A DNA stretch of 64,000 nt from Paenibacillus glycanilyticus (GTDB lineage Bacteria > Bacillota > Bacilli > Paenibacillales > Paenibacillaceae), in contig NZ_BSSQ01000010.1 in assembly GCF_030161375.1 (NCBI RefSeq), forward strand, positions 62,001 to 126,000, given 5' to 3'. The position numbers were made by a program, and so were the translations under genes. Shown in pieces: positions 7,988 to 15,105 of the stretch (position 1 is its first letter; every line of letters starts with the position of its first letter). Under the pieces are notes generated by a model. It saw nothing but the letters and a program-made list of their open reading frames with translations, searched no databases and was not told the DNA's origin.

Positions 7988-10003
7988 TTATTTCACATCC
8001 ATTTGGTCTGCGATAACGTCAATCGCATTTTGCAATGCTTTTTTTACCTGTGGTCCAAAATGTCCCGCTTTCACAAAAGCCTTCAGATCCTTCTTCCCAA
8101 TGATGCCATCCGAGTCGAAATCCGCTTTGGGATCGAAATGGAGCTGCCCTTTCTTGGTCCCATAGGTTCGAAGAAATTCAATGACGTCATTCAAATTCAC
8201 CTGGCCATCGCCATCAAGGTCCGCCGTTGGTTCTGGATCCGTACCTGGATCGGTTCCCGGGTCAGTACCAGGATCTGTACCGGGGTCCGTGCCAGGATCT
8301 GTTCCTGGATCAGTTCCTGGATCTGTGCCTGGATCTGTGCCTGGCACCTCATACCATGTGGTACCGAGATAGACCTGCCATCCGTCCTCCCAATATACCT
8401 TCGCTTTGTCGGTGACAATCCGTTCGGAAGGCAGCCTGCTGCCGTCCTCTTGCACAAGACTTAACCAAACGCCGCCGTCGTACGTATAAGCGGCTTCACC
8501 GGCAGCTGAAAGTGTAATAAAATGGCTGTCCGCTGTACTGGTAGGCATCAACTGGACATCTTCACCTTCTGGGGAACGCAGCCATAACTGCTTCTGCCCT
8601 GCCTCCGTATACACCGTATAGCCAATCCAGCCCCCTGCTGTCATATAGTCTCCCGCCACGGATGACGCACCGGTAAGTTCCTCAGCAACACCATCCCGCT
8701 CGACAACAAGCGTCGAGCTGTTATCCCTTGCATAGAGCAATACGCCGTCATCCATAACGGGGGTACGGTAGACGAATCCGTCGTTTGGCGTAATTTGAGA
8801 AGCGGCACCATCGGCATATCGGAACAACTTACCTTCTCGCGCGAACACGAGCGTGCCATGATCGTCCAGCACATAATCGTTACGGTCGGTAAATCCGACG
8901 GAGACCGCATTACCGGTCGAGGTATTCTGTAACGTCAGCTCGCGAAGCCCGCTTCCCGGCGCATGGTAGGCGGCCCAACCTCCATTTACGCGAATATCGT
9001 CCGCGGCAATGGCTTGCAGCTGACCGTCCCGCCAAATAAAGCTCGAATAGATCCCCCGTGGGTCGAGACCTTTCCGATAATAACCATCGGGCAGATCGGT
9101 GCCAGTTGCATCGTAAGCGCTGCCTATAACACCACCTGGGATGAGCTTAACATTAAGCCGCGTCTGCTCAGCTACGAGCAGCGGCAACGTCTCCGCTTCG
9201 TTGGTATCCCGATGGCGAATGCGCAGCCGGTGATCGTAAGCATTCCATAAAAGCGTGCGAGAGGCGTCCGTGTCAAGTACAACGCCAGCTTCCTTCGAGA
9301 TAGCCGTCAGGTTCGAGACGTCCTCCACATAAATCGGATAAGACTGCGAGCTAGTTAATCCGCTAGCATCGGTGGCACTGAGCTGTACGGTAGCAGCCTG
9401 ACCAATCCACTGCTCTGCAGATACGGTTTCCTTGATCGCATTAGTGCCGGAGGCAAGCAGCTTCCCGTTTATGCTGAGCTTCAGGCTGCTGCAGCTCGTA
9501 TCGGGATCATCGTCGGTGCAAGAAATATCAACAGGCAGATTCGGGTCGGCAACTTCGAATGGAAGCGGCGCATCAGGATGAATGACCGGCACATTGTTGT
9601 GCTTGAGAGCAATGGCGAGAGGAGCGCTGTTACCGCCATCGACATCAGTCGCCGTAAGGTTCAAGTTGAAGTTCCCCCAAGGAAGCGAGGAAACGTCAAC
9701 CCAGCCGGTATATTCACAAGACGATCCGCAAAAGGCGGTCTGTTTCGTTAAGTTAACAGCGGGAAGACTACCTGCCGCGGCTTTCGTTTCGGCGATTGGT
9801 ACCTGAGAGTTAACCGTAACGCGTACAAAAATACGATCGGGTACAAAAGCATTCGCCGTCGGCGTAGTTACCACGAGCTTCGGTACCGATGCGGCATGTA
9901 CGGGTTTGGCTTGCATACTGATGAGTCCTAGAAGCACAATGAGGACCATTGCCACTAACGCGAATGGCCTTCTATGATGGATCCTGATGTATGAATTCTC
10001 CAT
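7988..10003 (-). CDS. Secreted protein with C-terminal dockerin-type repeat and DPGT linker
   Basis: 671 residues. A signal peptide is visible: basic 'IRIHHRRP', a hydrophobic core from about residue 14, then the cleavage site 'VHAASVP'. Residues 40-230 look like Ig-like or cadherin-like surface domains ('NLTATDVDGGNSAPL', 'LSATDASGLTSSQSYPIY'). Residues 250-540 look like beta-propeller or TolB-type repeats. Next comes a (DPGT)8 linker (about 557-588). The last 78 residues form a dockerin: Ca-binding loops 'DLDGDGQVNLND' and 'DFDSDGIIGKKD'. Dockerins bind cohesins in cellulosomes, but no cohesin or glycoside hydrolase is nearby. The GGAGGAG ribosome site fits ATG 10003. Confidence 0.85.
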   Translation of the reverse strand: MENSYIRIHHRRPFALVAMVLIVLLGLISMQAKPVHAASVPKLVVTTPTANAFVPDRIFVRVTVNSQVPIAETKAAAGSLPAVNLTKQTAFCGSSCEYTGWVDVSSLPWGNFNLNLTATDVDGGNSAPLAIALKHNNVPVIHPDAPLPFEVADPNLPVDISCTDDDPDTSCSSLKLSINGKLLASGTNAIKETVSAEQWIGQAATVQLSATDASGLTSSQSYPIYVEDVSNLTAISKEAGVVLDTDASRTLLWNAYDHRLRIRHRDTNEAETLPLLVAEQTRLNVKLIPGGVIGSAYDATGTDLPDGYYRKGLDPRGIYSSFIWRDGQLQAIAADDIRVNGGWAAYHAPGSGLRELTLQNTSTGNAVSVGFTDRNDYVLDDHGTLVFAREGKLFRYADGAASQITPNDGFVYRTPVMDDGVLLYARDNSSTLVVERDGVAEELTGASSVAGDYMTAGGWIGYTVYTEAGQKQLWLRSPEGEDVQLMPTSTADSHFITLSAAGEAAYTYDGGVWLSLVQEDGSRLPSERIVTDKAKVYWEDGWQVYLGTTWYEVPGTDPGTDPGTDPGTDPGTDPGTDPGTDPGTDPGTDPEPTADLDGDGQVNLNDVIEFLRTYGTKKGQLHFDPKADFDSDGIIGKKDLKAFVKAGHFGPQVKKALQNAIDVIADQMDVK
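8235..8342. repeat. Nine 12-bp tandem repeats encoding the DPGT linker
   Basis: Nine consecutive 12-base units of the form GGATCNGTNCCN (plus strand) encode Asp-Pro-Gly-Thr on the minus strand. Units differ mainly at synonymous positions, so the amino-acid repeat is kept while the DNA has drifted. The copy number could vary by slippage. Confidence 0.9.
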
Positions 10004-10047
10004 TTTTCAATTTCTCCTCCTTGTCGTCCGGAACGAACGTCTTGCAT
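9955..10047 (-). CDS. Possible 30-codon ORF overlapping the dockerin gene start
   Basis: An ATG at 10047 with GAGGTGA five bases upstream opens a 30-residue frame (MQDVRSGRQGGEIEKWRIHT...) that ends at a TAG inside the dockerin-gene signal sequence. The dockerin ribosome site GGAGGAG lies inside this small frame, so its translation could affect initiation of the large gene. There is no homology evidence; it may be chance. Confidence 0.25.
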   Translation of the reverse strand: MQDVRSGRQGGEIEKWRIHTSGSIIEGHSR

Positions 10048-10154
10048 GTCGCTCACCTCAAAGAAAGTCCCAAAAAAAACAGGTAAACTTTTCCTTTTGC
10101 TCGCGCAAGACTATTATGCCTGTCCGCTGGGGGGACGTACATAGGGAGAAGCCC

Positions 10155-10337
10155 CTATATGGAAGGTGCGTTTTGCACGTTTTTGAGCGTCGCTTCAACG
10201 GGACTATTCGGATGCACAAGTAAGCGACAAGAATCGACATCCTTGTTAAAACCGGTGACCTTTAACCCAAGCAGAGTTATCGCTTCTCTGGTGTCTTTTC
10301 CTTCAACAATAAAAGCAAGCGTGGCAATGCCTATTCG
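10155..10337 (-). pseudogene. Open frame without start codon; possible gene remnant
   Basis: The minus strand is open for 60 codons with natural-looking composition (IATLAFIVEGKDTREAITLL, then GLKVTGFNKDVDSC and RLLVHPNSPVEATLKNV) but has no ATG, GTG or TTG at its beginning. It sits in the 390-bp gap between the dockerin gene and the DUF2269 gene. I do not recognise the family. Apart from this frame and the small ORF at 9955-10047, the gap holds only a small hairpin near 10157-10172. Confidence 0.3.
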
Positions 10338-10393
10338 CTAAGTCTTAAGCCTGAACACACCCAGGCCGATAGGGAGAGGAATTGCCAGCTTCT

Positions 10394-10855
10394 TTAGAAA
10401 GGCTTAAGAACCATGATTACGGTAATGGCAATCAGAAGCATTTGTGATGCCGTCTCAAGCGGAACGATCTTTTTCATTAACTGACTAAGCTCGGCAGGCA
10501 CTTCTTCCCCTTTGCTTGAACTTGTAGAAGCAATCTGCATGATCGTTTTCATCCGTGGCCCGATCAATCCTTCGATCATTGCGATCAGGAGCAGCGATAA
10601 AAGAATAGCTATATTCAGCCACATTTGAGATAATCCCATCTTTGTTATAATCATGATCCAAACACCGGTTATAATAAGTCCGGAGCCTCCAATTTTGGGC
10701 AAGATGGCAAGCCTGTTCGTTACATCAAACGCAAAGCGCAATTGTCCAACGGTTCTGGCAGACCTTCGAAGTACGGGCACTACCAGAGAAGGCCCGATTA
10801 TCGAAAAAGCAGACAAAATGTGCAAGACCAATAACCATCCAAACAAACCGATCAT
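10394..10855 (-). CDS. DUF2269-type integral membrane protein
   Basis: A 153-residue protein with four hydrophobic segments. It opens 'LFGWLLVLHILSAFSIIGP', with the His in the first helix typical of DUF2269 and related predicted membrane proteins, and has a conserved-looking 'RSARTVGQLRFAFDVTNRL' loop. Function is unknown. Its ATG is three bases after the stop of the NAD(P)-binding protein gene, so the two are in one operon. An acceptable AGGAG-like site lies at the end of the upstream gene. Confidence 0.75.
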   Translation of the reverse strand: MIGLFGWLLVLHILSAFSIIGPSLVVPVLRRSARTVGQLRFAFDVTNRLAILPKIGGSGLIITGVWIMIITKMGLSQMWLNIAILLSLLLIAMIEGLIGPRMKTIMQIASTSSSKGEEVPAELSQLMKKIVPLETASQMLLIAITVIMVLKPF

Positions 10856-10858
10856 CTC

Positions 10859-11584
10859 CTAACCCACAGGACTATCGCTTCGATAGGCGAGCCCGACTCT
10901 TTTTCTCTTATAAGGCCCTTCGAGCGTTAGCTGCTCCAGCATGCATGCCACAACATCATCGTAGGCAACATTCAACTCTTCAAGCCGGCTAAACAAGTAA
11001 CCCGCTATTTCGGTCTCGGAGAACTCCTTAATTGAACTTGGAACCAATAAGGGCAAGGTATCCGTTGTTATATTTAGGTGGAACGGCGCCGAAGGTTCTA
11101 CAACATTAATCATCGTTCCGGGACACATAACGGACCAATCCAGTTCAGACTGCAGCAGGCGTTCATAATTACGGTTGTGATTCTTGTAAGCAGGCGGGAA
11201 CCCGGGCAGATTGTTGCCAATGAAATTCGTATGCGGAATATCGAGCAGACCGGCGCCTCCCATGACCCATACCCTCCCGGAAAAACTAGCATTGCTTTCA
11301 CATTGGCTAATAATGTTGTCAACGAGACGAACAAACTCCTCTCCTTGACCTGCATTGCCGGCAGCTATAATAGCAACGTCTTGATGGGAAAGCGCCTCGC
11401 CCACGCTTATTGGATTTAGAATATCGTCCTCGATTACCTTCAATTGTTGGGCGGTAGAGGCTTGCTGTTCATACAACTTCGCTGCGTTCCGCACGAATGC
11501 GGTCATTTCATTACCCCCTCTAACCCCTTGCTCCAGCACCATTCTACCCGTGTTTCCTGTTGCTCCGAAAACAATAATTTTCAT
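10859..11584 (-). CDS. NAD(P)-binding atypical SDR (NmrA/YwnB-like)
   Basis: 241 residues starting MKIIVFGATGNTGRMVLEQG, the Gly-x-x-Gly-x-x-Gly nucleotide-binding loop of atypical short-chain dehydrogenases of the NmrA/BLVRB-like group. These proteins are reductases or redox-sensing regulators. The 'WVMGGAGLLD' and 'LDWSVMCPGTMI' segments also fit the family. I chose ATG 11584, with GGAGGGG seven bases upstream; a longer frame reaches 11791 but runs into the terminator region. HxlR-type regulators often control such NAD(P)-binding genes, and one lies immediately upstream. Confidence 0.85.
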   Translation of the reverse strand: MKIIVFGATGNTGRMVLEQGVRGGNEMTAFVRNAAKLYEQQASTAQQLKVIEDDILNPISVGEALSHQDVAIIAAGNAGQGEEFVRLVDNIISQCESNASFSGRVWVMGGAGLLDIPHTNFIGNNLPGFPPAYKNHNRNYERLLQSELDWSVMCPGTMINVVEPSAPFHLNITTDTLPLLVPSSIKEFSETEIAGYLFSRLEELNVAYDDVVACMLEQLTLEGPYKRKRVGLAYRSDSPVG

Positions 11585-11713
11585 CGTTTTACCCCTCCAA
11601 TCATTGATTGGCTTAAGCTTAACATCACTTCCAAACCTTGATAAGAACGCACTTAAATGTAGGGTCCTTACCAAAAAGTAAGTATTAAGCGGAGAGCGCT
11701 GTTCAGGAAACAA

Positions 11714-11748
11714 CAAAAGCTGCCAGGGATAATCCCATGGCAGCTTTT
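11714..11748. terminator. Hairpin between the HxlR gene and the SDR gene
   Basis: A stem AAAAGCTGCCA / TGGCAGCTTTT with a GGGATAATCCC inner stem-loop. A/T flanks on both sides make it usable in both directions. On the minus strand it would end the HxlR transcript. Confidence 0.75.
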
Positions 11749-11787
11749 GCTGTAAATCCTTCAATCCTTGAGAGGACATAATCCGCT

Positions 11788-12120
11788 TCAAGATGCAGAT
11801 TCTTCATATTTTCGTTTATTATGGTTTTCTCCCCAAGCACACATGACTTCTGCTACAGGAATCAATGTTTTACCGTATTCGCTAAGGGAATATTCGACTT
11901 TGGGCGGGACGGTGGGGTAGACGGTTCTGTCGATGATGCCCTCTTGCTCCAAGTCTCGAAGATGCTGAGAAAGCATTTTTTGAGAAACGTCGGGAATAAG
12001 CTTTTCCAGATCATTGAACCGCTTATTGGATTGGATCAAGTTCCACAGTATCATTGGCTTCCACTTACCGCTTAGAACATGAATGATTGTCTCCACTGGA
12101 CATTCAAGCTTATGAATCAT
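11788..12120 (-). CDS. HxlR-family transcriptional regulator
   Basis: A 110-residue winged-helix protein. Start: MIHKLECPVETIIHVLSGKW, then 'KPMILWNLI', with the family Cys at position 7 and the Gly-Lys-Trp motif; then the recognition region 'KRFNDLEKLIPDVSQKMLSQ' and wing 'YPTVPPKVEYSLSEYGKTL'. HxlR proteins respond to aldehydes, quinones or other electrophiles, often through the N-terminal Cys. It is likely to regulate the adjacent NAD(P)-binding protein and the DUF2269 gene. AGGGGA lies nine bases before the ATG. Confidence 0.9.
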   Translation of the reverse strand: MIHKLECPVETIIHVLSGKWKPMILWNLIQSNKRFNDLEKLIPDVSQKMLSQHLRDLEQEGIIDRTVYPTVPPKVEYSLSEYGKTLIPVAEVMCAWGENHNKRKYEESAS

Positions 12121-12213
12121 TGGTTTTCATCCCCTAACCTTTAAATAAGCACGGTATACAAATATGCACCTAACAAAATCTTACAGAACACTCGCGGTCC
12201 GGTCAATCAGAGT

Positions 12214-12798
12214 TTAAAACTCCCTCCGCTCACTTGCTTGATAATACGGATACTCCAGCTTTTGCTGCACTAGAAGAGCGGTTTCTGCATTCACAAGCCA
12301 TTCAACCATATATATTCCGAGATCGATTGAAGAAGTTACTCCGCCACCTGTGACGATATTGCCGTCGCGGACCACGCGGGCTTTAATAACTTCTGCGCAA
12401 TAGGGTTCGAGCAATTCGTATGCCGCTGAATTCGTAGTGGCCTTCTTGTCTTGCAGAAATCCAGCCGCCCCCCACAGCAACGCTCCCGTGCAGACGGAGA
12501 CTTTGTAGCGCGCAGGTTCAGCCGTCCGAATCCAACTCATGAAGGCATCGTCAAACCGAAGTGTTCGGGTTGCGAAACCGCCGGGAAGAAATACAAGATC
12601 GAAATCCCCTAAATTCGGCAGTATTTTGTCGGCCTTCATTGTTAGTCCCCGGTCATCCGTCACTTCCTCCTTGTCGGCACAAAACGCCCAGGTAACGTTA
12701 TCTTTTACCTTTAGAATCCCGATCCAAGTCACTGCCTCATAGAATCCAACAAAGTCCATGCTCGTCATCCCGTCGAATAAGACAAAAGCGATCTTCAT
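12214..12798 (-). CDS. DJ-1/PfpI family protein
   Basis: A 194-residue protein with the DJ-1/PfpI glutamine-amidotransferase-like fold. The nucleophile Cys103 lies in 'YKVSVCTGALLWGAAGFL', and 'FDLVFLPGGFATR' is the preceding strand-loop. The family includes chaperones, glyoxalases, isonitrile hydratases and peptidase-like proteins; the presence of 'FDGMTSMDFVG' at the start resembles the isonitrile hydratase / transcription-factor-amidase branch. I chose ATG 12798 because GGTGG lies five bases upstream; an in-frame ATG at 12819 is less well placed. Confidence 0.85.
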   Translation of the reverse strand: MKIAFVLFDGMTSMDFVGFYEAVTWIGILKVKDNVTWAFCADKEEVTDDRGLTMKADKILPNLGDFDLVFLPGGFATRTLRFDDAFMSWIRTAEPARYKVSVCTGALLWGAAGFLQDKKATTNSAAYELLEPYCAEVIKARVVRDGNIVTGGGVTSSIDLGIYMVEWLVNAETALLVQQKLEYPYYQASERREF

Positions 12799-12845
12799 TG
12801 CGGCCACCAAACCTTTCAACTATTGTGATAATAATCTACATGACC

Positions 12846-13334
12846 TTAATTCGTATTAGGAACTATATTACTAACTAACACTTTCAAGCTATCTCTGGCT
12901 CCCATAAAATAATGCAGCCCATCTTCCGTTGTAACATACGCTTGATATTCCCACTGATCATCTAGTGGAAAATCAATGGAAATAATCTTGAATTTTTTTC
13001 TGCCTTCAATAGTATTGGACAGAATGGTTTCTGTTTTTTTAAATATAAACTCTACCGAGAAACTCTTTAAATTTTTAAACTCGTCATCAGATATAGGAGG
13101 ATCGAACCCATAAATATCCGGAAACTCTATATCAATCAGTTCTACTATCCTGTTATATGTCTCGGAATCGGAATGTTTGGTGATCTCTATTTTATTCCCA
13201 AACTCATATAAATTTATTTGAGAGGCTTTAGCCAAGAGTGTTTCATTGCCACTAGTTGATTTAATCCAAATGATTATAAAGCACAGGACTATTACTGAAA
13301 TTATAGTCGTTACCGATTTTTTATTAGCTTTCAA
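12846..13334 (-). CDS. Hypothetical membrane-anchored protein
   Basis: A 162-residue protein beginning at a TTG (13334) with a strong GGAGGGAGGG six bases upstream; an in-frame ATG at 13415 lacks such a site. A single membrane segment 'VTTIISVIVLCFIIIWI' follows a basic start. The outer domain is rich in Ile, Asp and Glu and I do not recognise it. It is separated from the DJ-1 gene by 47 bp, and its upstream DNA begins the palindromic repeat array. Confidence 0.6.
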   Translation of the reverse strand: MKANKKSVTTIISVIVLCFIIIWIKSTSGNETLLAKASQINLYEFGNKIEITKHSDSETYNRIVELIDIEFPDIYGFDPPISDDEFKNLKSFSVEFIFKKTETILSNTIEGRKKFKIISIDFPLDDQWEYQAYVTTEDGLHYFMGARDSLKVLVSNIVPNTN

Positions 13335-13425
13335 TATTAACCCTCCCTCCCATAAGTTATCTAAAATAAAGTTCTCCATCACCTTATTCGTTCCTTTATT
13401 TGGAATATAAATCATCCTTTAACCA

Positions 13426-13624
13426 TTACGATGTGCCACATCGTAAAGACTCTACTTTTGCACATCGCAACGATGCTTAACGATGTGCGGTATCTTTAGA
13501 TTCTGCATTTTATCTGGAAAAGGGGGGAATCAGCGAATATGCCGTTGCTTAACGATGTACCGAATCGTAAAGGCAGCACTTATGAGGCAATTAAGCATCC
13601 CTTACGATGTGCCGCATCGTTAAG
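13426..13624. repeat. Four-copy imperfect palindrome array
   Basis: Copy 1 (13426-13446) is a perfect palindrome with arms TTACGATGTG / CACATCGTAA around one C. Copy 2 (about 13477-13499) starts TTAACGATGTG. Copy 3 (13549-13570) is TTAACGATGTAC then CGAATCGTAA. Copy 4 (13602-13623) has arms TTACGATGTG and GCATCGTTAA. An extra GCACATCG at 13460-13467 pairs with copy 2. Starts are 51, 72 and 53 bases apart. The array fills the gap between rsiV (3' end) and the hypothetical gene (5' end). It resembles REP/BIME-type extragenic palindromes. Confidence 0.85.
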
Positions 13625-13651
13625 CCCCCGCGCGCTCTACCCTCCAAGCAC

Positions 13652-13680
13652 AAAAAAAGCTGTCTCACCAGAGACAGCTT
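13652..13680 (-). terminator. Terminator of the oatA-sigV-rsiV operon
   Basis: A 10-bp perfect stem AAGCTGTCTC / GAGACAGCTT with a four-base loop, followed on the minus strand by T7, six bases after the rsiV stop. Confidence 0.9.
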
Positions 13681-13686
13681 CTCAAA

Positions 13687-14580
13687 CTACTTAATATAAT
13701 GGTTGCTCACCAGATCGGATTGGATCGCTTCCGTTGGAATGACAAATTCGATCAATCCCATGTAGCCGGGGGCTACTTCGTATTTGTTAAAGACGATCAC
13801 CAGCTGGCCGTCCTTATTAATGTAGAAGCTTTGATCCTTCTTGATGGAGGAGAACGCTTCTTCCAATGGAATGTCGGCGGATTCCCCGGCAATCCAGTAG
13901 ATCTTCCCATCATCGCCTTTCATCTGCTCTTTCATTTGAGCGATAATGTTGGCACTGATCAGTTTGGTGTATTGCTCGTCTTTGAACAACATCGGCAAGG
14001 TAAGCAAAATCTGGTTTTTCTTATCGATCGTATCGAACTGCATTTCCATCGTTGAAGATGCCGCCGTCTGCGAAATATATCGGCCGATCGAGAAGATGGT
14101 CTCGTTATCCGTCTTCACTTCATAACCCGCGTCAACGCCGATATGGGCATCGTTTAATCCCTGCGACTTCAGCTTCTCGATCTCGGCTTGGAACTTCTCG
14201 AATAAGGCTTTGTTTTCATTCAAATACTTATCGTTCAGCCCAAGCTGTAATTGTTTGTTATCCATGTTGGTAATCGCGGGAACCTTAATATCTGCCTCGT
14301 AATTCACTTCTTTTATCGTAAATTCATGCAGCGTAAGCACTTTAATAATACGTTCAACACCAGGGATCGAGGCGAATGCATTCGCAACGGTTGTGCTTGC
14401 GTTAATCGCAATGAGAAACACAAGAATTGCCGCAGCAGCCGTCATTCCTTTTATTTTCAATCGTTTCGCTCTACGCGTATTCAAGGCTTTCTTAATTGAA
14501 CGGTTAACGATCAGGTCCAGCTCCTCCGGAATCGGCACCGATTGGTACTCCTTCCGAAGATTCTCGAGTATATCGTTCAT
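13687..14580 (-). CDS. rsiV: RsiV-like anti-sigma factor
   Basis: 297 residues, near the 285 of Bacillus subtilis RsiV. Cytosolic N-terminal ~43 residues, one membrane segment at about 44-63 ('GMTAAAAILVFLIAINAST') followed by an Ala-x-Ala-type site ('VANAFAS') suited to signal peptidase, then an extracytoplasmic domain of the DUF4163/DUF3298 type. In B. subtilis, RsiV holds SigV inactive; lysozyme binding to its outer domain triggers signal peptidase cleavage and SigV release. The start overlaps the sigV stop (TAATG), so translation is coupled. Family and context support the assignment; lysozyme binding is inferred. Confidence 0.8.
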   Translation of the reverse strand: MNDILENLRKEYQSVPIPEELDLIVNRSIKKALNTRRAKRLKIKGMTAAAAILVFLIAINASTTVANAFASIPGVERIIKVLTLHEFTIKEVNYEADIKVPAITNMDNKQLQLGLNDKYLNENKALFEKFQAEIEKLKSQGLNDAHIGVDAGYEVKTDNETIFSIGRYISQTAASSTMEMQFDTIDKKNQILLTLPMLFKDEQYTKLISANIIAQMKEQMKGDDGKIYWIAGESADIPLEEAFSSIKKDQSFYINKDGQLVIVFNKYEVAPGYMGLIEFVIPTEAIQSDLVSNHYIK

Positions 14581-15083
14581 TACTTCGTCTCCTTTAAGGA
14601 AGTGTCCTTTAGTTTCACGCGAAGCAGCCGCAAAGCTTGATACAGCCTTGTTTTGACCGTACTGACATTCTCGTGAAGCACATCCGCCACTTCTTCAATC
14701 TTCATATCCTCGAAGTAGCGAAGGACAACAACCTCCCGGTATTTAGAGGGCAAATCCTTGAGTGTCGAGACCAGATCGATATCCGTATAGGCATCCTCCG
14801 TGCCTGGCGTATACAACTCCAGCTTTTCCTGCTCCATGGGATGAACCTTCTTATGCTTGCGCAAAAAATCCAAAGCAGTGTTCACCACAATCCGGTAAAA
14901 CCAGCTCTTAACCACTGTCGGATCTTTCAGCAGCTCGATACTTGTCATTGCCTTGTAAATGGCGTCTTGGACAATATCTAGCGCATCCTCTTTATTTTTG
15001 ACATAACTATAGGCTAGCCGGTAGATGTTCTCTTTATTATCCGTAATACAATCCGTCAACAGTTGTTCGGTCTTTCTATTCAT
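14580..15083 (-). CDS. sigV: ECF sigma factor, SigV-like
   Basis: 167 residues with sigma regions 2 ('IYRLAYSYVKNKEDALDIVQ', then 'DAIYKAMTSIE' and 'SWFYRIVVNTALDFLRKHKK') and 4 ('LPSKYREVVVLRYFEDMKIE', then 'EVADVLHENVSTVKTRLYQA'). It is a group 4 (ECF) sigma factor; order and partners point to SigV, which controls lysozyme resistance. I chose ATG 15083 (MNRKTEQLL), with AAGGG ten bases upstream, over an ATG nine bases earlier. It lies 22 bp after the oatA stop, and its stop overlaps the rsiV start. Likely autoregulated by the promoter at 17186. Confidence 0.85.
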   Translation of the reverse strand: MNRKTEQLLTDCITDNKENIYRLAYSYVKNKEDALDIVQDAIYKAMTSIELLKDPTVVKSWFYRIVVNTALDFLRKHKKVHPMEQEKLELYTPGTEDAYTDIDLVSTLKDLPSKYREVVVLRYFEDMKIEEVADVLHENVSTVKTRLYQALRLLRVKLKDTSLKETK

Positions 15084-15105
15084 AGCCGGCATACCCTTCT
15101 TTTAT

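Noticed and set aside
8235-8342. CRISPR or minisatellite outside genes
   Set aside because: The 12-bp units have no spacers and encode an in-frame DPGT linker.
7724-8464. 246-codon plus-strand open frame
   Set aside because: It opposes the well-supported dockerin gene; the repeat region keeps all frames open, and the translation has no sensible composition.
10060-10390. Cyclic di-GMP or other riboswitch in front of the dockerin gene
   Set aside because: I compared the minus strand with the GEMM core (CACGCAC...GGGUAG) and it does not match; only a short hairpin near 10157-10172 is present.
13426-13624. CRISPR-like array
   Set aside because: The repeats are palindromes that differ among themselves, the gaps vary from about 30 to 50 bases, only four copies exist and no cas gene is in the window.
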